Shown here: piece by piece, positions 43,541 to 55,859 of the stretch
Layout: every line of letters starts with the position of its first letter
How positions within the stretch are numbered: the stretch's first letter is position 1
Assembly (NCBI GenBank): GCA_037157565.1
Contig: JAZHRO010000002.1
Location: 79,658,001-79,722,000, forward strand
Origin: Thalassia testudinum
Taxonomy: Eukaryota > Streptophyta > Magnoliopsida > Alismatales > Hydrocharitaceae
Reading direction: 5' to 3'
DNA: 64,000 nucleotides
The notes under the pieces: model-generated
Seen by the model: the letters and a program-made list of their open reading frames with translations, nothing else
What the model was told of the DNA's origin: nothing
Databases searched by the model: none
Position numbers and translations under genes: made by a program

Positions 43541-44671
43541 CTGCTCGTCCGCCTACTGCTCGAGCTACAGCAGACCTCCCGCGTCACTCCGCGCCCGCTG
43601 CGCCCCCGCCGGTCGGCTCTAGCAGCCCCTGCAAGCTCGCCCTTACGGGCGAGCGCCTCCTCCCTCGCACAGCACCTCCTCCCGCACTCATCGCGGCTAC
43701 CGCCGCTGCCGTTGGCTCGCGCTCGCACTCGCTGGAAGAAGAAGGAGGAGCGGAGGTGATGAGAGTGAGGGAGAGGGTGAGGCTTTTTAAAGCCGCGCGG
43801 GGAGAGGAAGAGAGAGAGAACGCAGATTGCGGTCGCAGGAGGAGAGAGGGAAAAAGAGAGAGGAAGGCGGTTGCGGGTCTGCGCATGCCTGCACGCAGAC
43901 GCAGTCCCGCGTGCCACCGAAAATAGATCCCAGACGTCTGGAAGGGGTTCCAGACGTCTGGGCCACCTTCCAGATGTCTTAAAAAAAAGTCTTGGAGTGC
44001 GTTCGTAACACTAATCTAACCTATTTTTTTAATTTTCAGGAAAAATTTCATATTTTTTGGAATTTTTTCAAGAAGAGTAGAGATTACACATAAAAACTAG
44101 GGGCATATTGTAAACTAAAGGCTGAAACATAAAATTACTAAGAAATAATTTTAAAAAATCTAAAAATTCTAAAAAAAATTAATAAGAAAGGAAGCAATAT
44201 AACTAAAAATCTCACAAAAAAATCATCACAAAATTTGTAGTATAGTGCATGCAAAAAAATTCTAAACAACTATAAGTGACTAAACTATGATAATATAAGG
44301 ACCAAAATATAAATAAATTTTATCTTATCTTCTATGGTGAATCTTTAGACAAAACTTGACAGAGAACCAAATCTACTATTGAGGAACTAACAAAAAGAGT
44401 TTTGAAATTTTGGTATGCACAAATCTCAAGGAATAAAATTTAGAACAAAATGTTATTAAAAAACAATGTAAAGGTTACAACTAAAGAGAGAAAGGGAGAG
44501 AGAATGAGCAAGGAGAGCATCTCAACATGGTGGTATTGATGTGAGGATGGCGGTGGATGGTGGAGGACAGATAAAATTTCGCTGGAGATTCCCCGTGCTT
44601 AAGAGATGTAGAGGGAGAGAGGAGGAATGAAGAAGAATATGAGATGGAATCAAGGGGGAGCTATGGAGAAG

Positions 44672-44680
44672 TATTTATAG
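44672..44680 (-). promoter_or_regulatory. TATA box of the Athila-type LTR
   Basis: CTATAAATA on the minus strand, preceded by GGAGC and followed by a purine/pyrimidine-biased transcribed region, is placed as expected within the 1.3-kb LTR. Confidence 0.5.
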
Positions 44681-45176
44681 GCTCCAAGTAATTCTAATAT
44701 CATTAGGATTAACCTAGTTTCATGCTCCATAATTTTGGTAATTCTTAGGGATAGGGAAGATCCAAATCTCATAAAAAAGATGGGATTTTTGCATGATTTG
44801 GCATAAGAATCCCATATAATTGGCTTTCTTTTTAATTTTTTTCTTTTTGTCAAACCTACTCCAACCCATGGCCCATTCCATGTGTGCACTTCCCTTTATT
44901 CTTTTCTTTTCTTTTAATTCCTTTACCCCCTCTTATTTTCTTTTCCTCTTAAATCCTTATTTTTTCCACCTGATCTTATAGAAGTATCATTTCTGAATTC
45001 CATCTTCATGAATGATCTCGTCACATACTCTTTTATATGAGACCAATATTGGATATACTTTGCTCATATTTTTTCTCATGTACATTAAAAATTTGATTAT
45101 CTACAAATGCAAAATAAAAATCCAAAAAATACCTAAAAAATAGGCAAAACAATTATGTAAAATTGTGATGTGATCA

Positions 45177-46358
45177 ACTCCCCTCTATTGCACCTTAATC
45201 ATGACCCTCTATGACTTTAGGTAGAGTAGCCTTCATTATGTTGTGACTTATGATCAATGATTCGGTAAGGATCATGTTAGTTATCATGCCTGATTTTATT
45301 AGTATTCCGCTTGCTGAGTAGTACTAGGCCCAATGATTAATACATTGTCCATTCTGGGTAGCCGAATAATAAATTAGATGCTTGCAATTATTTATTAATG
45401 ATTATAGTTTGATAATTGATAAATTGTAATGAGGATTAATTGATTGATAAAACATGAATTTCATTTACGAATATGCTAAGTAACTAGTTAAAACTTACTT
45501 GGCTTTTTAATTAGATATATAGAACCATAGATAATCAGATGATATGCTTTATGATACTCAACTCATGTGAAAACATTGAATGATGAATCAAGTTGTATTG
45601 ATGAGATATGAATTGATGGGGTTATTTGGCCATGGAAATATGTGAAGACAGTTAGACGGTAAGTCTTATGTCTGATACCAACGGCATGGTTAGCTATACC
45701 TGCTTAGAGTTAGAGTCTAATTCAAGGAGTGAGTTAGCCTCATTGGGACTCGTTTTTTCGACTATTTGGCCAATTAATTGGGTAATTAGGTGCGAGTGGG
45801 TACGTATTACTATTGTGAGGAGCATGGTGTTGTCACTTTCTTACCCTATGTTGAGATGACTAGCCATGTGCTAATGCAGGGTAGCTCCCTGTATGTGTAT
45901 TGCATGAGTCGTAGTTACCACTTCATCTAGATTATGACCTCGGGCGGGTTAACTAAGTAGAAGAGCGGGTGTGGGCCACCTTCTTAGCCAAGAGTGTGTG
46001 CTCTATCCACTCTACTACTTGAAATACCACGACGATATCTCCACGAGCCTTCTAAGGAGAATAATTTGGGTGCTTGATGATCGAAATAGTGGGAAGACAC
46101 AAATATGCATAATTAAAAATTGGAAATTGAAAATAATTGAGAACAATATCCATTTTCCTTGCTTTCCATAGTTCAATCTAGTTCCTTGTTATTCCCTTAT
46201 GCTATTTTCTATTACTCTACTTAGCTGTTATTGATGCTTTTTTTGTTGGACTTTGTACTCAGGTCTTGGTAAGCCACAACCAGGTCCTACAACTATAGGA
46301 AGTGATAGTATTGGTTTGAGTGTAGAAGTTTAGCTGGTCAATAGGACCACTCAATAGT
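45177..46358 (+). mobile_element. old chromovirus LTR remnant
   Basis: Several blocks are collinear with LTR A in + orientation but strongly diverged: GGTAGAGTAGCC (45219-45230), GACTAGCCATGTGCTAATGC (45859-45878), CCGTAGT/TCGTAGTTACC, TTATGACCTCGGGCGG, and a TACTCAGGTCTTGG block where the mini-gene exon 2 should be. No coding frame remains. Solo LTR E interrupts it at its right end. Confidence 0.55.
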
Positions 46359-49173
46359 TGTTACGAACCGGTTCCAGTTCCCTACAAGACCTGAGATCGG
46401 CTCGCCTCAATTAATCCCAAGACCTAGTCATCCATTGAGAAATAACCCAAAAGTAGAAAATATTCCACAACCACAAGTACAATGTAACTGAGCAGAAAAT
46501 AATACAGAAACAATAAAGGAAACAGAATGAAATGTCTCATAATCTTATAGGCCATCACAACTACAACAACAGAAAGTAAAGCGAAAATATAACAGAAATA
46601 GTATTATATATAACAAAATACTCACTACTACAAAAGAAGCTAGGAAACGGAAAAGAAACATAGCTAAGGCTGGGCTCGACTAGGCCCAGGTTCCTCTACA
46701 GCCGGTGGCGTTGGCTGCTCAACTCCCTGATCTGAACAAGGTTATAAAATCTGTAGTCAGCTAACACTGAGTAGAGTGGTAGCTAAGCCATTTACATGCA
46801 ATTGTCATAAGACAAGTAACTAATTTTTTTATTCATTCCCATTTAGCTCAATTAAGTAGTTTTGATTTGTTCATTCTCTTAAGAAACCAGTCATTTCTTG
46901 ATCTTGACTGTCCCTCAAGGGGACGATCTTGATTGCAGTCTTTCCCATGATGTAGGATGTACATGTGGTGCTCTCCTGGCCGAGAGAGTTTCCCGTGGTA
47001 GTCCTACACCCAGTCAATCACCCTGAGGTCACGGTCGCGACATAGCAGTGACTACTGCACGAGCGATAAGCGCATGGGTAGCTACCCCGCACTGGCACGC
47101 GGTCAGTAATTTCTGCTAACAGGTATGCCTAAAGGTATAGCATGGAACAACACAGGGCCTTGCCCTCTCAGAATAGGGGTCTCGCCCTTCAGAACAGAAC
47201 AGGGGTCTTGCCTCTCCACAGTCTGTGTACCCTCGTCTGACTATCCCGGTTTGCCCAGTAAGCCTAATGAGAGTCAGTGTAGGACAGCTAGTCCTAACTC
47301 CAAGCCCTGTGGGCCAGCTAGCTCCCTCCATACACTAAGTAGCTCACCCCGGTACCACGTACACGAGAGCCAAACAGAAGTCGATGTAGAGTGACTAGGC
47401 CTAACCCCGGGTCTTAACCCAAAGGGGCGGCTAGCTCCCCTCTACACTAAAGGGACAGTTGCTCTCCTTGGTACTAGGTACACAAGGGTCAACTCACTTC
47501 CTATCTACTTACTAAGTTCTTTCCATATATAGGAGTTCTTCTTCTAATTTCCCATAAGGTTCATGCTTGTATTCCTTTTATTCCATTGTTTCAACATTCA
47601 GATCTCACTATTCATATTACGGGTTTCATTCTTATAACAGGCAGCTCATGTTTTTCTAACTGAGAAAGCATCACATCAATAAATTAATACAATTGCTAGC
47701 AAGTTGGTTTAACATGCATCTCAAGGAAATAGTGTAACTCAAGCAACATTCGTTCGTTTCTGCTCTAGGGTTCATTTCACATCCTAGGGTTCAATTAAGT
47801 TATTCTAAACATGCACTTTGTTTGATTAAATCTTGATATTAAAGCAAACCACTCTATCGGGAAGCACGGGAGGAATGGGGGCTAGAACTGTAGGTCCTGT
47901 TGTCTCCGTGGGCCTCAAATACGCTACAGGCTGGTGACCTGTACCAGTGAATAAGTCACATTAGATGAGTTTAAAATAGTATAAACTCGACACTAACATG
48001 TAGATAAATTCGAGTGGAAGACAATGGTACTTCGTTTGTGAAAATCTGATTCTGTTTGAGCCCTAAACGGGCCAAAAACGCACATACTGCCCAAAATCAG
48101 ACGTCTGGGACTAGGCCTAGATGTCTTAAAAGATGTAAGAACCCACCCTATGTTTCTTGCAGCTTCTTCGGACATCCGGATCCTTTCGTGATCATCTGAG
48201 GGGAGTCCCAGACGTCGGACTTTCCTTTTGGTTGTCTGGGAGTATAATCAGTCGTTTGGTGATGTGTTCAGATGTCCAAAAGTACCTCGAAAGGCGCATT
48301 ACGTGCCTTTTCAATGCTATGTACTTGCGTACGCACGCACAGAGACAGAAATGGCTAAGTCATCCTACGGTAAGGTCTACATGGTCGAGAGCCCGTGCAA
48401 AAAATACGTACCTTGGCACTAAACGTGCTTTCAGATGTCCGACTTCAACTCCGAACGTCCCTTTGCTGCTCTAGACGCTTGGTCGATGCTCCAGACATTT
48501 GATATCGGGCAGGTCTGCCCACAAAACTCTCTCGTGAGCCTTCTTCCCCGTGTAGACTCCTTTGCATTGCCTGCAGCTGCTACGCCAGCAGCCTTAGGAG
48601 GTTGCGAAGCTCCCCCTTTGCGACCTCCTCCTTGCACGGCTCCTCTCCTCGCAAATTTGAGCTCCTCGGAGGTCCTCGCACCTCCGAGCTCCTCCTGCTC
48701 GAACTCTTGAGCTTCTGCAGTCGTTCTTCGGCTGCGCAAGCTTCCCTCGCGCAAGCTCTCCCGCTGCGCACCCAAGCTCCCCGAGCTTCCTCCTCTCCCC
48801 CATGCCCTTGCTCTCTCGCACACACACACAATCTCCCTCTCTCCTTCTCCTCCTCACGTAAGCTCCTCTCCTCCGTGCGCGACTGCAAGTGGAGAAGAGG
48901 AGGCCGTGGCGGCTCGTCAACAGACCAGGGAAGGAGGTCGAGGTAGTGGAAGTGGTGGTGGAGTGGAGATGGAGTGGGGTGGAGGGGTTTAAATAGAGAT
49001 GGGTTAGGGTTTGGTGAGGAAGGAAGGGGGTGTGTGTGTATCGCGTGTGCGCGGAAAAGGAACGTACGAGTTCCCTTACTTTCAGATGTCTTAACCTCTC
49101 TTCGAACGTCTGGACAGACGTCAGGTGAACACTCCAGACATCTTATACTATGAAAATGTGGAGGGTCATTTTA
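46359..49173 (-). mobile_element. solo LTR E (A-type subfamily)
   Basis: It runs from TGTTACGAACC to GGGTCATTTTA, flanked by perfect 5-bp duplications ATAGT (46354-46358, 49174-49178). The right end matches the TGAAATGACC start of LTR A, so it belongs to A's subfamily. On the minus strand it carries diverged palindromes (48098-48130, 49085-49140) and mini-gene blocks 47913-47858 (56 nt) and 46731-46664 (68 nt; QGVEQP, PGPSRAQP, stop). Block 1's donor is AT instead of GT. Confidence 0.9.
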
Positions 49174-49178
49174 ATAGT

Positions 49179-50840
49179 TGTAGATGATTTTCCTTTTTGG
49201 CACTTTCCTTCTTTAGTTATTTTATTACAATTTTCTTTGGTAGTACTTCTTACCATAGGGAAGACAAGATTGATTTGCCTTGGTAATTCCGAAAATCCCT
49301 CTCCCATTTGCCTTACATCATATTCCTCTCCATCAATTTAGTTAACATCTTAATTAATTTCCTTTCTTTCTCATCCATTACTGAGCTTCTTCCAATTTTT
49401 ATCTTATGATGCCCATCATCCACTTTACTATTTTATTCATTGCATTCAATAATTTAGGTGCCCATCAATAATTTTCTCAAGTCTAAATGTAAATTTTTTT
49501 TTAAAGATCAAGCCTTAGCATGGGTCATATCCAATTGATCTTATTTTTTTGTGTGGAATCCGATTTTAAGGTTTGAATTGAATTTCAAGGTCATTATTAT
49601 ATTGCCCTTGAATACATGTTATAGTTGTGGAGTAGCAATACTTGCTTTAGTTCTCTTACAAATTTTAGTGATTCATTCTTTGTATTGATGAAAAAACATT
49701 CAAGAAAAGATTCTGGAAGGTTTTAAAGCATTCCAATCCTTCTAATTATTTAAGGTTATGTGGTTGGTGGATGACACTAATGGATCACTACGATCTTCCA
49801 ATAGTGTTGTACATAGAAATTAACTTATCATGGTTGATCGATCAAATTAAATGCATGTGATTGTAATAGAGTATATGAATTGTCATCCTAGCCATCCTGA
49901 TCACTACTATTCATCCATAAATAAGAGTTGAGCACAAGACTTTATGATCATCAAAAGTTACCTAATTAAGAGAAATTATATCAAATTTCATTGAATCAAG
50001 AGTGAGAATTAGATTCTTGTGATCATACTTTGCTCGTAGTGAATGGATGGCTAGATCTCCTCTAATAATGTACATCTAATCGGGTGGAACCTGCTAATAA
50101 AAAGTCTCTTTGTATCTCTTGTAGTTGAATTCCCCACTTTTTTTCTTCAAATCATTCATTTTATTACATGACTTATGCCGGGATCCCATAATTTAGAAGG
50201 AATATCGTGCCATTTAGGTTCGTGATTAGGACCAAAAAATCTATACATTCTTCTTATAATACTAGTGTCGTTGCCTTGCATATCTTCTTTGCATTCACGA
50301 TGCACGTTCCCAAATAATCATCACTATAAAATATTATTGGCTTTTAAATGCAACCCCCCATGGAAATATTGGATACTGCATCGAACCTTCACATTTCCGT
50401 TGTTATCCTTCGTCGGGTCGGTTAATACCCCCATTTGCTGGTTTGGGTTAATGTTGCCCCCTCACCCTTCGTCGGATCAGTTCAAATGTTCCCACACATC
50501 AAATAGATGAGATTTATTTCAAGAACAAGACGAGAAAAACCTCCTCCCTCTCTCCTCCTACCGCCTCCAATAACCATCTCCTCCCTACGTTGCCGAGTAC
50601 TCCTCCTCCTCACCTTCACACATGTATCGTCTCCATTTGTCCACCACTCCACCTAACCATCACCACTCCCTTCATCCCCCCCCCTCGACATCCACCTATA
50701 TATCTCCGACCCTTGGCGGCTCTGTCCTCCCCTCGCCCCCCCGCGCGACATTTCCAAATCCTTGTCCCAACCACGTGACCCAAGGCGCAAACAGAGCAAC
50801 ACCAGCTGGCAATTAATCCTCCTCCACGTCCCCCACCCAA
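49179..50840. other. AT-rich flank upstream of FabZ
   Basis: No gene, no element with clear ends. The last 300 bases become C-rich, as in a plant promoter and 5' leader. An imperfect direct repeat CCTTCGTCGG-RTC-RGTT occurs at about 50408 and 50466. Confidence 0.5.
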
Positions 50841-50868
50841 ATTATAAAAAAAAAAAAAAAAAAAAAAA
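50841..50868 (+). repeat. A-tract next to a TATA-like sequence
   Basis: TTATAAAA runs into 24 consecutive A. It is 125 bases upstream of the FabZ ATG and may serve as its TATA region, or it may be only a homopolymer. Confidence 0.35.
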
Positions 50869-50992
50869 CCGACGACTTTCCCCTCCTCGTTCCCTCCGCC
50901 ACCAAACAACAAAATCCCCTGCACACCTTCGAACCACCAACTACCACTTCCCCTCCTCAATCTCTCTCTCTAACAGGTGACAGGTGTACTCA

Positions 50993-51654
50993 ATGGAAGC
51001 CTCCTCCTCGATAATGACGACTCGCTCACTCCTCCTCCCTTCCCCCTCCTCCAATTCTACTCGACTTCGACCCGTCGAGCTCCGGCTCCCCCTCCCCTCT
51101 CCGACGCCCCGTCCCGTCCTCCGCTCGCTGCCACGCGTCGACCGGCAGGCGAGCGAGACCCAAACACACCCCTCCTCCGTCGACCCCATCGAGAAGAGTA
51201 CCACTGCGTCCCTCTCCTCCCCATGCATTAATTCATTCCCCATCTCTCGCGGTTGTTTTGCGTTAATTTGTCTCAGTCTCACGCAGCGCCTTTGGTGTAG
51301 GTTTCGCCGCGTTCCCGACGGTGATGGACATCAACCAGATCCGCGACATTCTCCCTCACAGGTGAGCTTCCCTTTCCCTCGCTCTCTTCAGCTGCTGCTT
51401 TAATTCGGGATCTCTCTCTCTCTCTCTCTCTCTCTGAGCTGATCTTGATTTTGGCCACTGGTACTTAATTACTCGGGTGGTGTTGATATATAATAAATAA
51501 TATTCGTAGGTTCCCATTCCTGCTGGTGGATAGAGTGATCGAGTACGAGCCGGGGGTTACGGCGGTTGCGATCAAGAACGTGACGATCAACGATAACTTC
51601 TTCCCGGGGCACTTCCCCGAGCGTCCCATCATGCCCGGCGTCCTCATGGTTGAG
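50993..51654 (+). CDS. FabZ: plastid 3-hydroxyacyl-ACP dehydratase FabZ, exons 1-3 only
   Basis: FabZ removes water from 3-hydroxyacyl-ACP in plastid fatty acid synthesis. Predicted exons: 50993-51197, 51301-51361 and 51510-51654, with GT/AG borders and matching phases (137 codons). Exon 1, from ATG 50993 ([20 protein letters not shown]), is Ser/Arg/Pro-rich like a transit peptide. Exons 2-3 give [20 protein letters not shown] and then [19 protein letters not shown], ending MVE. The catalytic His (PGHFP) and Glu (MVE) are both present. The next part of the hot-dog fold (AMAQVGG onward) is not found in the remaining 12.3 kb, so intron 3 is very long or the gene is truncated. The exon 1 donor (GTACCA) is the weakest point. 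Confidence 0.8.
51411..51435 (+). repeat. TC microsatellite in FabZ intron 2
   Basis: About 12 TC units inside the 148-nt intron 2. Confidence 0.9.
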
Positions 51655-52440
51655 GTTCGTTTCTTTGTTTCCCACCTTTCGCTGCGTTGCTTTCTTTGGG
51701 ATGTCGTATCAGAATAATACGAATTGACGTGGGTGGTGGAGGGATTCTCATCATATGTACGTTCTCCCGTTCGAAAGATATGGTCCCCCTCCCCTCTGCT
51801 AAGGAAAAAAATGACACTTCCCATGAAGGAAGGAAAGAAGGCAGCAATTATAACACCTTTAAAAGTAGTTGATAAAAGTGAACAGTAAGTTATAAAGGAT
51901 TTGGAATTATTATTTGATAATTTAGATTTAAATATTTTAGATTGTTGATGTCGGTTCGCTGAGTTCATATCTAATAAGTTGTTAATGTTATTTTTTTAAT
52001 TAGATTTAGATTTAAATTTAGATTGTTACATCAATAAATCAAAAACAAAGATCATGTAATTTAATGCTATTGGTGCTAAGGTTTTAGATGGATATGTTTT
52101 CCATTTTTTTCCCGTGGGGGGTCACTTAACTTGGATGAGGCATGTTTCTTGATTTGCTGTATTAAGAAGTGATGGTGGTGATTGAATTAATTGCTAGATT
52201 ATCCTTTGGGGTTTGTCATTTTCAATCGATTTAAATGTGGAAGAGATTGCTTTTGAAATCCATCCACTTGATTTTCTTGAAGTTGATTGAAATGATGCAT
52301 TTCTTCATAAGCAACTCATTTGACTTATTGGCTTATTTGAAATTGAAAAAGTACAAAAACGTGTGTTGAAATGCATTTTGCAACGCGTGCAACGAGAGAA
52401 TCACGTTTTTCCACTATATATGTTGGACTCACATACTTAA
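51655..52440. other. start of FabZ intron 3 or 3' flank
   Basis: It begins with a usable donor (GTTCGT). AT-rich; no further exon or repeat recognised. Confidence 0.5.
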
Positions 52441-52860
52441 AAAAAACCCTCTTTCGAATAGATGATTTCAACCGATGTGTTTTAGGTTTTAAACAACTTT
52501 CCATAGGTGGAAAATCACTTTCTACCCACAGGTGAAAAATAAAATCACTTTTCACCTATAGTTAAAAACCAAAACCATTTTCCACTAGTGAAAAGGTGAA
52601 ACACACCGGCGTACACGTTTTCATTTTTTACTGATATGTTTTGATTTTCCATTGCTGGAAAATCACCTTCCAACCATAGGTGAAGGCCAACACACATTAA
52701 TGTGTCCTAGTTTTTAACTAGTGTGTTTTGGTCTTCTCTCAGTGGAAAATCACCTTTCAGGTCAATGACCATTTTTCATTGGTGGAAAGTCAATTTCAAC
52801 TAGCGTATTTTGATTTTCATCCGATGTATTTTGATTTTTCCACTTGTGATGTAGTGGGAT
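52440..52860. repeat. cluster of short TGGAAAATCAC / TTTTCCACT repeats
   Basis: At least ten variants of GGTGGAAAATCACTTT or its complement, in both orientations, interspersed with GTGTTTTGG-type words. Clustered short inverted and direct motifs like this are common near the ends of CACTA or hAT DNA transposons, but no terminal repeat or transposase is seen. Confidence 0.5.
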
Positions 52861-53084
52861 TGCTTTTTTTGAGTGGTGGTAGACCCCATGGTTGATTTTT
52901 TGGTATTTCCATCTCGTGCATTAACTTTTGACATTGTGGACCACCTTGTGCATTCACTTTTGATGCTGGGGACCATCCCGTGCATTATCTTTCGATGTTG
53001 GGAACATGACCGCACATTGCAAAATGCATCCCTACGCGTGTTTCATAACTCCTACCCTATTTGAAAGCCATTTAGTGTCTTAGC

Positions 53085-54540
53085 TTTGATGATGAATGAC
53101 ATAGGCACAAGAGGAGGGTGAATTATGCATAGATAAGAAAATTATGCAAATAAAAATTAATTGTACAAAGATGAACACTCGTACTTACAGAGGTAACCTT
53201 GTGAAAAAAAGGAAGATTAGAGGGATTACCCTTTGGAGAGAAAAACATCTACCTATGTTTTCCAATGTAGGATTTTTGCCTCAACTCCAAGGTCGAAACC
53301 CACTAATGTCACACTACTAAAAACAAGGGTAGTGGCTTCCAGTATAAATCCCCTTTCTTAGACACTCCCAAGGAAGACTTTGCCTCTTCTTTTTCAAAAG
53401 AGTTAAGAAACCAACTACTCTGGTATCCACAAACAAAATGAAAACTAAAATAGCAATGTTACAAGACCTTTGGAGCCAATGAAGCACTAAATAAAAAATG
53501 TAAGGAGTTAGGATACTCCCTTATGCTTTCCTAGTGTTGGAATTGAAGTTTAGAGATTAGATGAAGTGGGGAAATGTGAGAGCCTTGGTGTAGAATGGCA
53601 AAATAGGGCTCTTGATCACTTAAAAGCTTAATTTGAAATTGGAAGTTCAACAGCAAATATGAGAGAGTTGTGTATTGACCAAAACACTTCTAGTGTATTT
53701 ATAGAGGTGAATCAAGAGGTAGGAACTAATTTCTAATTCTTTTAGAAACGGATAGAGTTCAATTTGAAAAAGATGCTAGCCTTGAAAGTTTCTACATCTC
53801 TAAAAAAAGTGTGGAATTAAATGTTTAAAAAGAAAAGTCTATTGTTTCACAGCATACTACTCGATTGATAGAGCTAGTTAAGTGTCTCTTAGGAACAACC
53901 CTCACTAGCAAAGTGAAATTAGGGTGAAATTAAGTGCTTAGCACCATCTATTAAGCATTTAATTGACACTTTTCTTGAAATCTTTAGCAAGTTTTTATGA
54001 GAAAGGACTTAACCATTTGATGAATCAGAAAATATATGCTTAAAGAAACTTATCAGATGTTTAATAAGGTGGCTTTTCAAGAGTTAGACATTGCATCTAA
54101 ACTTGAAAACAACCAGTAAGTGCTATGAAAGGAAATTTGAAAATTAGATGTGTAGAAGGTCATATGGGAAGTTTAATTTCTTATTTTTTGAAGTATTTCG
54201 AATCAAAAGAATACCATTGGCGAATTTAAATGTATCAAAATTTTTTGAATGATTAATTAACTTTGGAACATATTTAAAAGAGATATTTTGAGAGAGTGAG
54301 AGACTTAGGTAGGCTCTAAGAAATTTATAACTATTTAGTGACTTAAGTAATTCTAAGTTGGTGTGCTTTAATGGGTCTTTAACCAAAATAACTAAGAAAC
54401 AACAATCACACATAATATTTTTTTCATAAGAGGCTCCTTGATGTTGATCTTGTCCTCCTCCATTGACTTGTCTTCTCAAAACTCCGTCTTTAGTTTAAGC
54501 ATCATTTTCTTTGACTTAATTTTGAAAATTAGCCTCATAT
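53085..54540 (-). mobile_element. SIRE-like copia LTR remnant
   Basis: GGCACAAGAGGAGGGTGAAT (53104-53123) is the reverse of the pyrimidine/CTCTTGTG block at the end of the SIRE-like LTR at 720-762. AT-rich LTR-like DNA follows. No coding sequence. Right edge uncertain. Confidence 0.45.
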
Positions 54541-54739
54541 AACAAATATATATAACAATGTACGACAATAAGCATTTTCCTTTTAAATCTTATACCTTGT
54601 AAACATCAAAATCAGGATCATTAGTGTCCTTGCACTAACAATGAAAGACTACTTTAGTGACGTATTTAAGCACTACAAAGTGCTAGCTCTCCACTTGTAC
54701 GTGAGCCACTTCAATTTTTGTCATCAGGTCATTTTCTAC

Positions 54740-55170
54740 TAGACCAACTTTTGGTGAATTAATTTGGAAAGCAAAGGTGCCTTTGAAAGTGAAGACTTTT
54801 ATGTAGTTATTAAGGAGAAGAATGATGATGATTACAATCTATTGATAGACACTTGTGTCTTCGAACACCACATGTGCTTTGTGTGTTTGGATTAGGAGGA
54901 TGTTCAACACCTATTCCTTTTTTGCCACTTTGCTAAGGAGGTATGAAAGTTGACATATTTTGGATTAAGGTGCCTTCGCATGATTCTTTCTAGAGGAGCT
55001 TTAGGATTGATTTCTTTTGATTTAAAATGGAGCTTGCAATACCTTTGGTTGTATTATGGTGATTTGGTTGCAGAGCAATGATGTGACCTTTAAGGAGAAA
55101 TGGCCTTTACTGACAACTTATCTCCCTTGGTAATTTTGTGGCTTTTGAGAGATCATGGGTATTCATTTTG
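54740..55170 (+). pseudogene. LINE 3' fragment (zinc-ribbon region after RT)
   Basis: Two frames give LIWKAKVPLKVKTF, then CFVCLD, EDVQHLFLFCHFAKEV and LRCLRMILSRGALGLISFDL. This is the C-x-x-C...H-F-x-C-x-F-A domain found after reverse transcriptase in plant non-LTR elements. Several stops and a frameshift; the rest of the element is absent. Confidence 0.65.
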
Positions 55171-55347
55171 TAGGGTGCATTGCCATTTTCTTTCGTAACT
55201 TTTGTTGGAAGAAAGAAGAGAATTATTTATTTCTTGAAACCCTAACCTCTTTATACAAGAAGAGGTAGAAGGAAACATTACAAAGCACTTCAAGTAAAAA
55301 AAAGAAAACATCAAAACACGGAACGAACTAAAAGAACATATTTTAAC

Positions 55348-55592
55348 TGTCATATATTTTGGAAGTAGGTTTTATTGAATGGAAAAAGATAAATCAGCCC
55401 CTCTTTATATAAAGAGAGGAGATTGCAATGATAATTCTAATCCTAATCCTAATATGGAAACAAACTCATAATGAATCAAATTCTAATCAAATCCCTACAA
55501 AATAGAAAGAGAAAAAATAAAATAATTTTGCCTAACTTGACTAATCCTAAAATAATTCATTCCTAATTCTCTAACACTCCCCCAAGTTGGAG
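55348..55592 (-). mobile_element. short copia 3' LTR with polypurine tract
   Basis: Minus strand: CCAACTTGGGGGAG (polypurine tract, 55577-55590) is followed by an LTR from TGTTAGAGAATTAGG to AATATATGACA (55576-55348, 229 bp) with TTTATATAAAGAGGGG as promoter-like box. Typical of small copia LTRs. Its internal region, to the right, is cut short. Confidence 0.6.
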
Positions 55593-55859
55593 TGTATAGT
55601 GTACAACTTGTAATAAGTACAACAAAACTAGCACTCCCCCTTAAAGTAGACATTCAGAGGAGCAGGTAACATGGTAGATTGTAGCAATCACAGTTGAGAG
55701 ATAGTGGTGATAGTAGTACTAGATGCTATAGTAGAGTAGCAATAGAACACAATAATACTAAGGGTCATAGCAGCAGTAGTGGCCAAACGACAGGAAACAT
55801 TCCTAAGTAGATAGTAGTAGAGGTGAGAGAGCAGTGCTCAAAGTCCTCACCATTCATCA

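Larger units (their letters stand above)
31836..44010 (-). mobile_element. chromovirus C (Tekay/Del-like) with nested remains of D
   Basis: Minus-strand element. Left LTR 31836-34498 (3' LTR), pol 34583-38080, gag 38081-39345, primer site 39513-39524, right LTR 39528-44010 (5' LTR) interrupted by D. Perfect duplications CTAAT flank it (31831-31835, 44011-44015). The two LTR ends match each other far better than they match D. Six stops and a gag frameshift inactivate it. Confidence 0.93.
39528..44010 (-). mobile_element. 5' LTR of C, split by D and deleted in its middle
   Basis: 39528-40248 matches 31836-32557 of the 3' LTR; about 43541-44010 matches 34028-34498. The middle (about 1.47 kb, including mini-gene block 1 and the splice donor) is gone and D sits in its place. 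Block 2 of the mini-gene survives at 39896-39832 (GPGVEQPQSATAEDAEPSR, stop). The CTAAT duplication after 44010 shows that this end is C's, not D's. Confidence 0.88.
31682..45176 (-). mobile_element. Athila-type LTR, split by chromovirus C
   Basis: It begins TGATCATGTGG next to the primer site and ends GATGTGATCA. Without C and its 5-bp duplication it is about 1.3 kb. On the minus strand the right part (44016-45176) has a TATA box at 44672-44680 and then a purine-rich transcribed region. The block AGCGGGACTTCGAGTCGTCC (31778-31797) recurs in altered form at 13930-13960, so the two Athila-type LTRs are relatives of different families. Confidence 0.7.
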
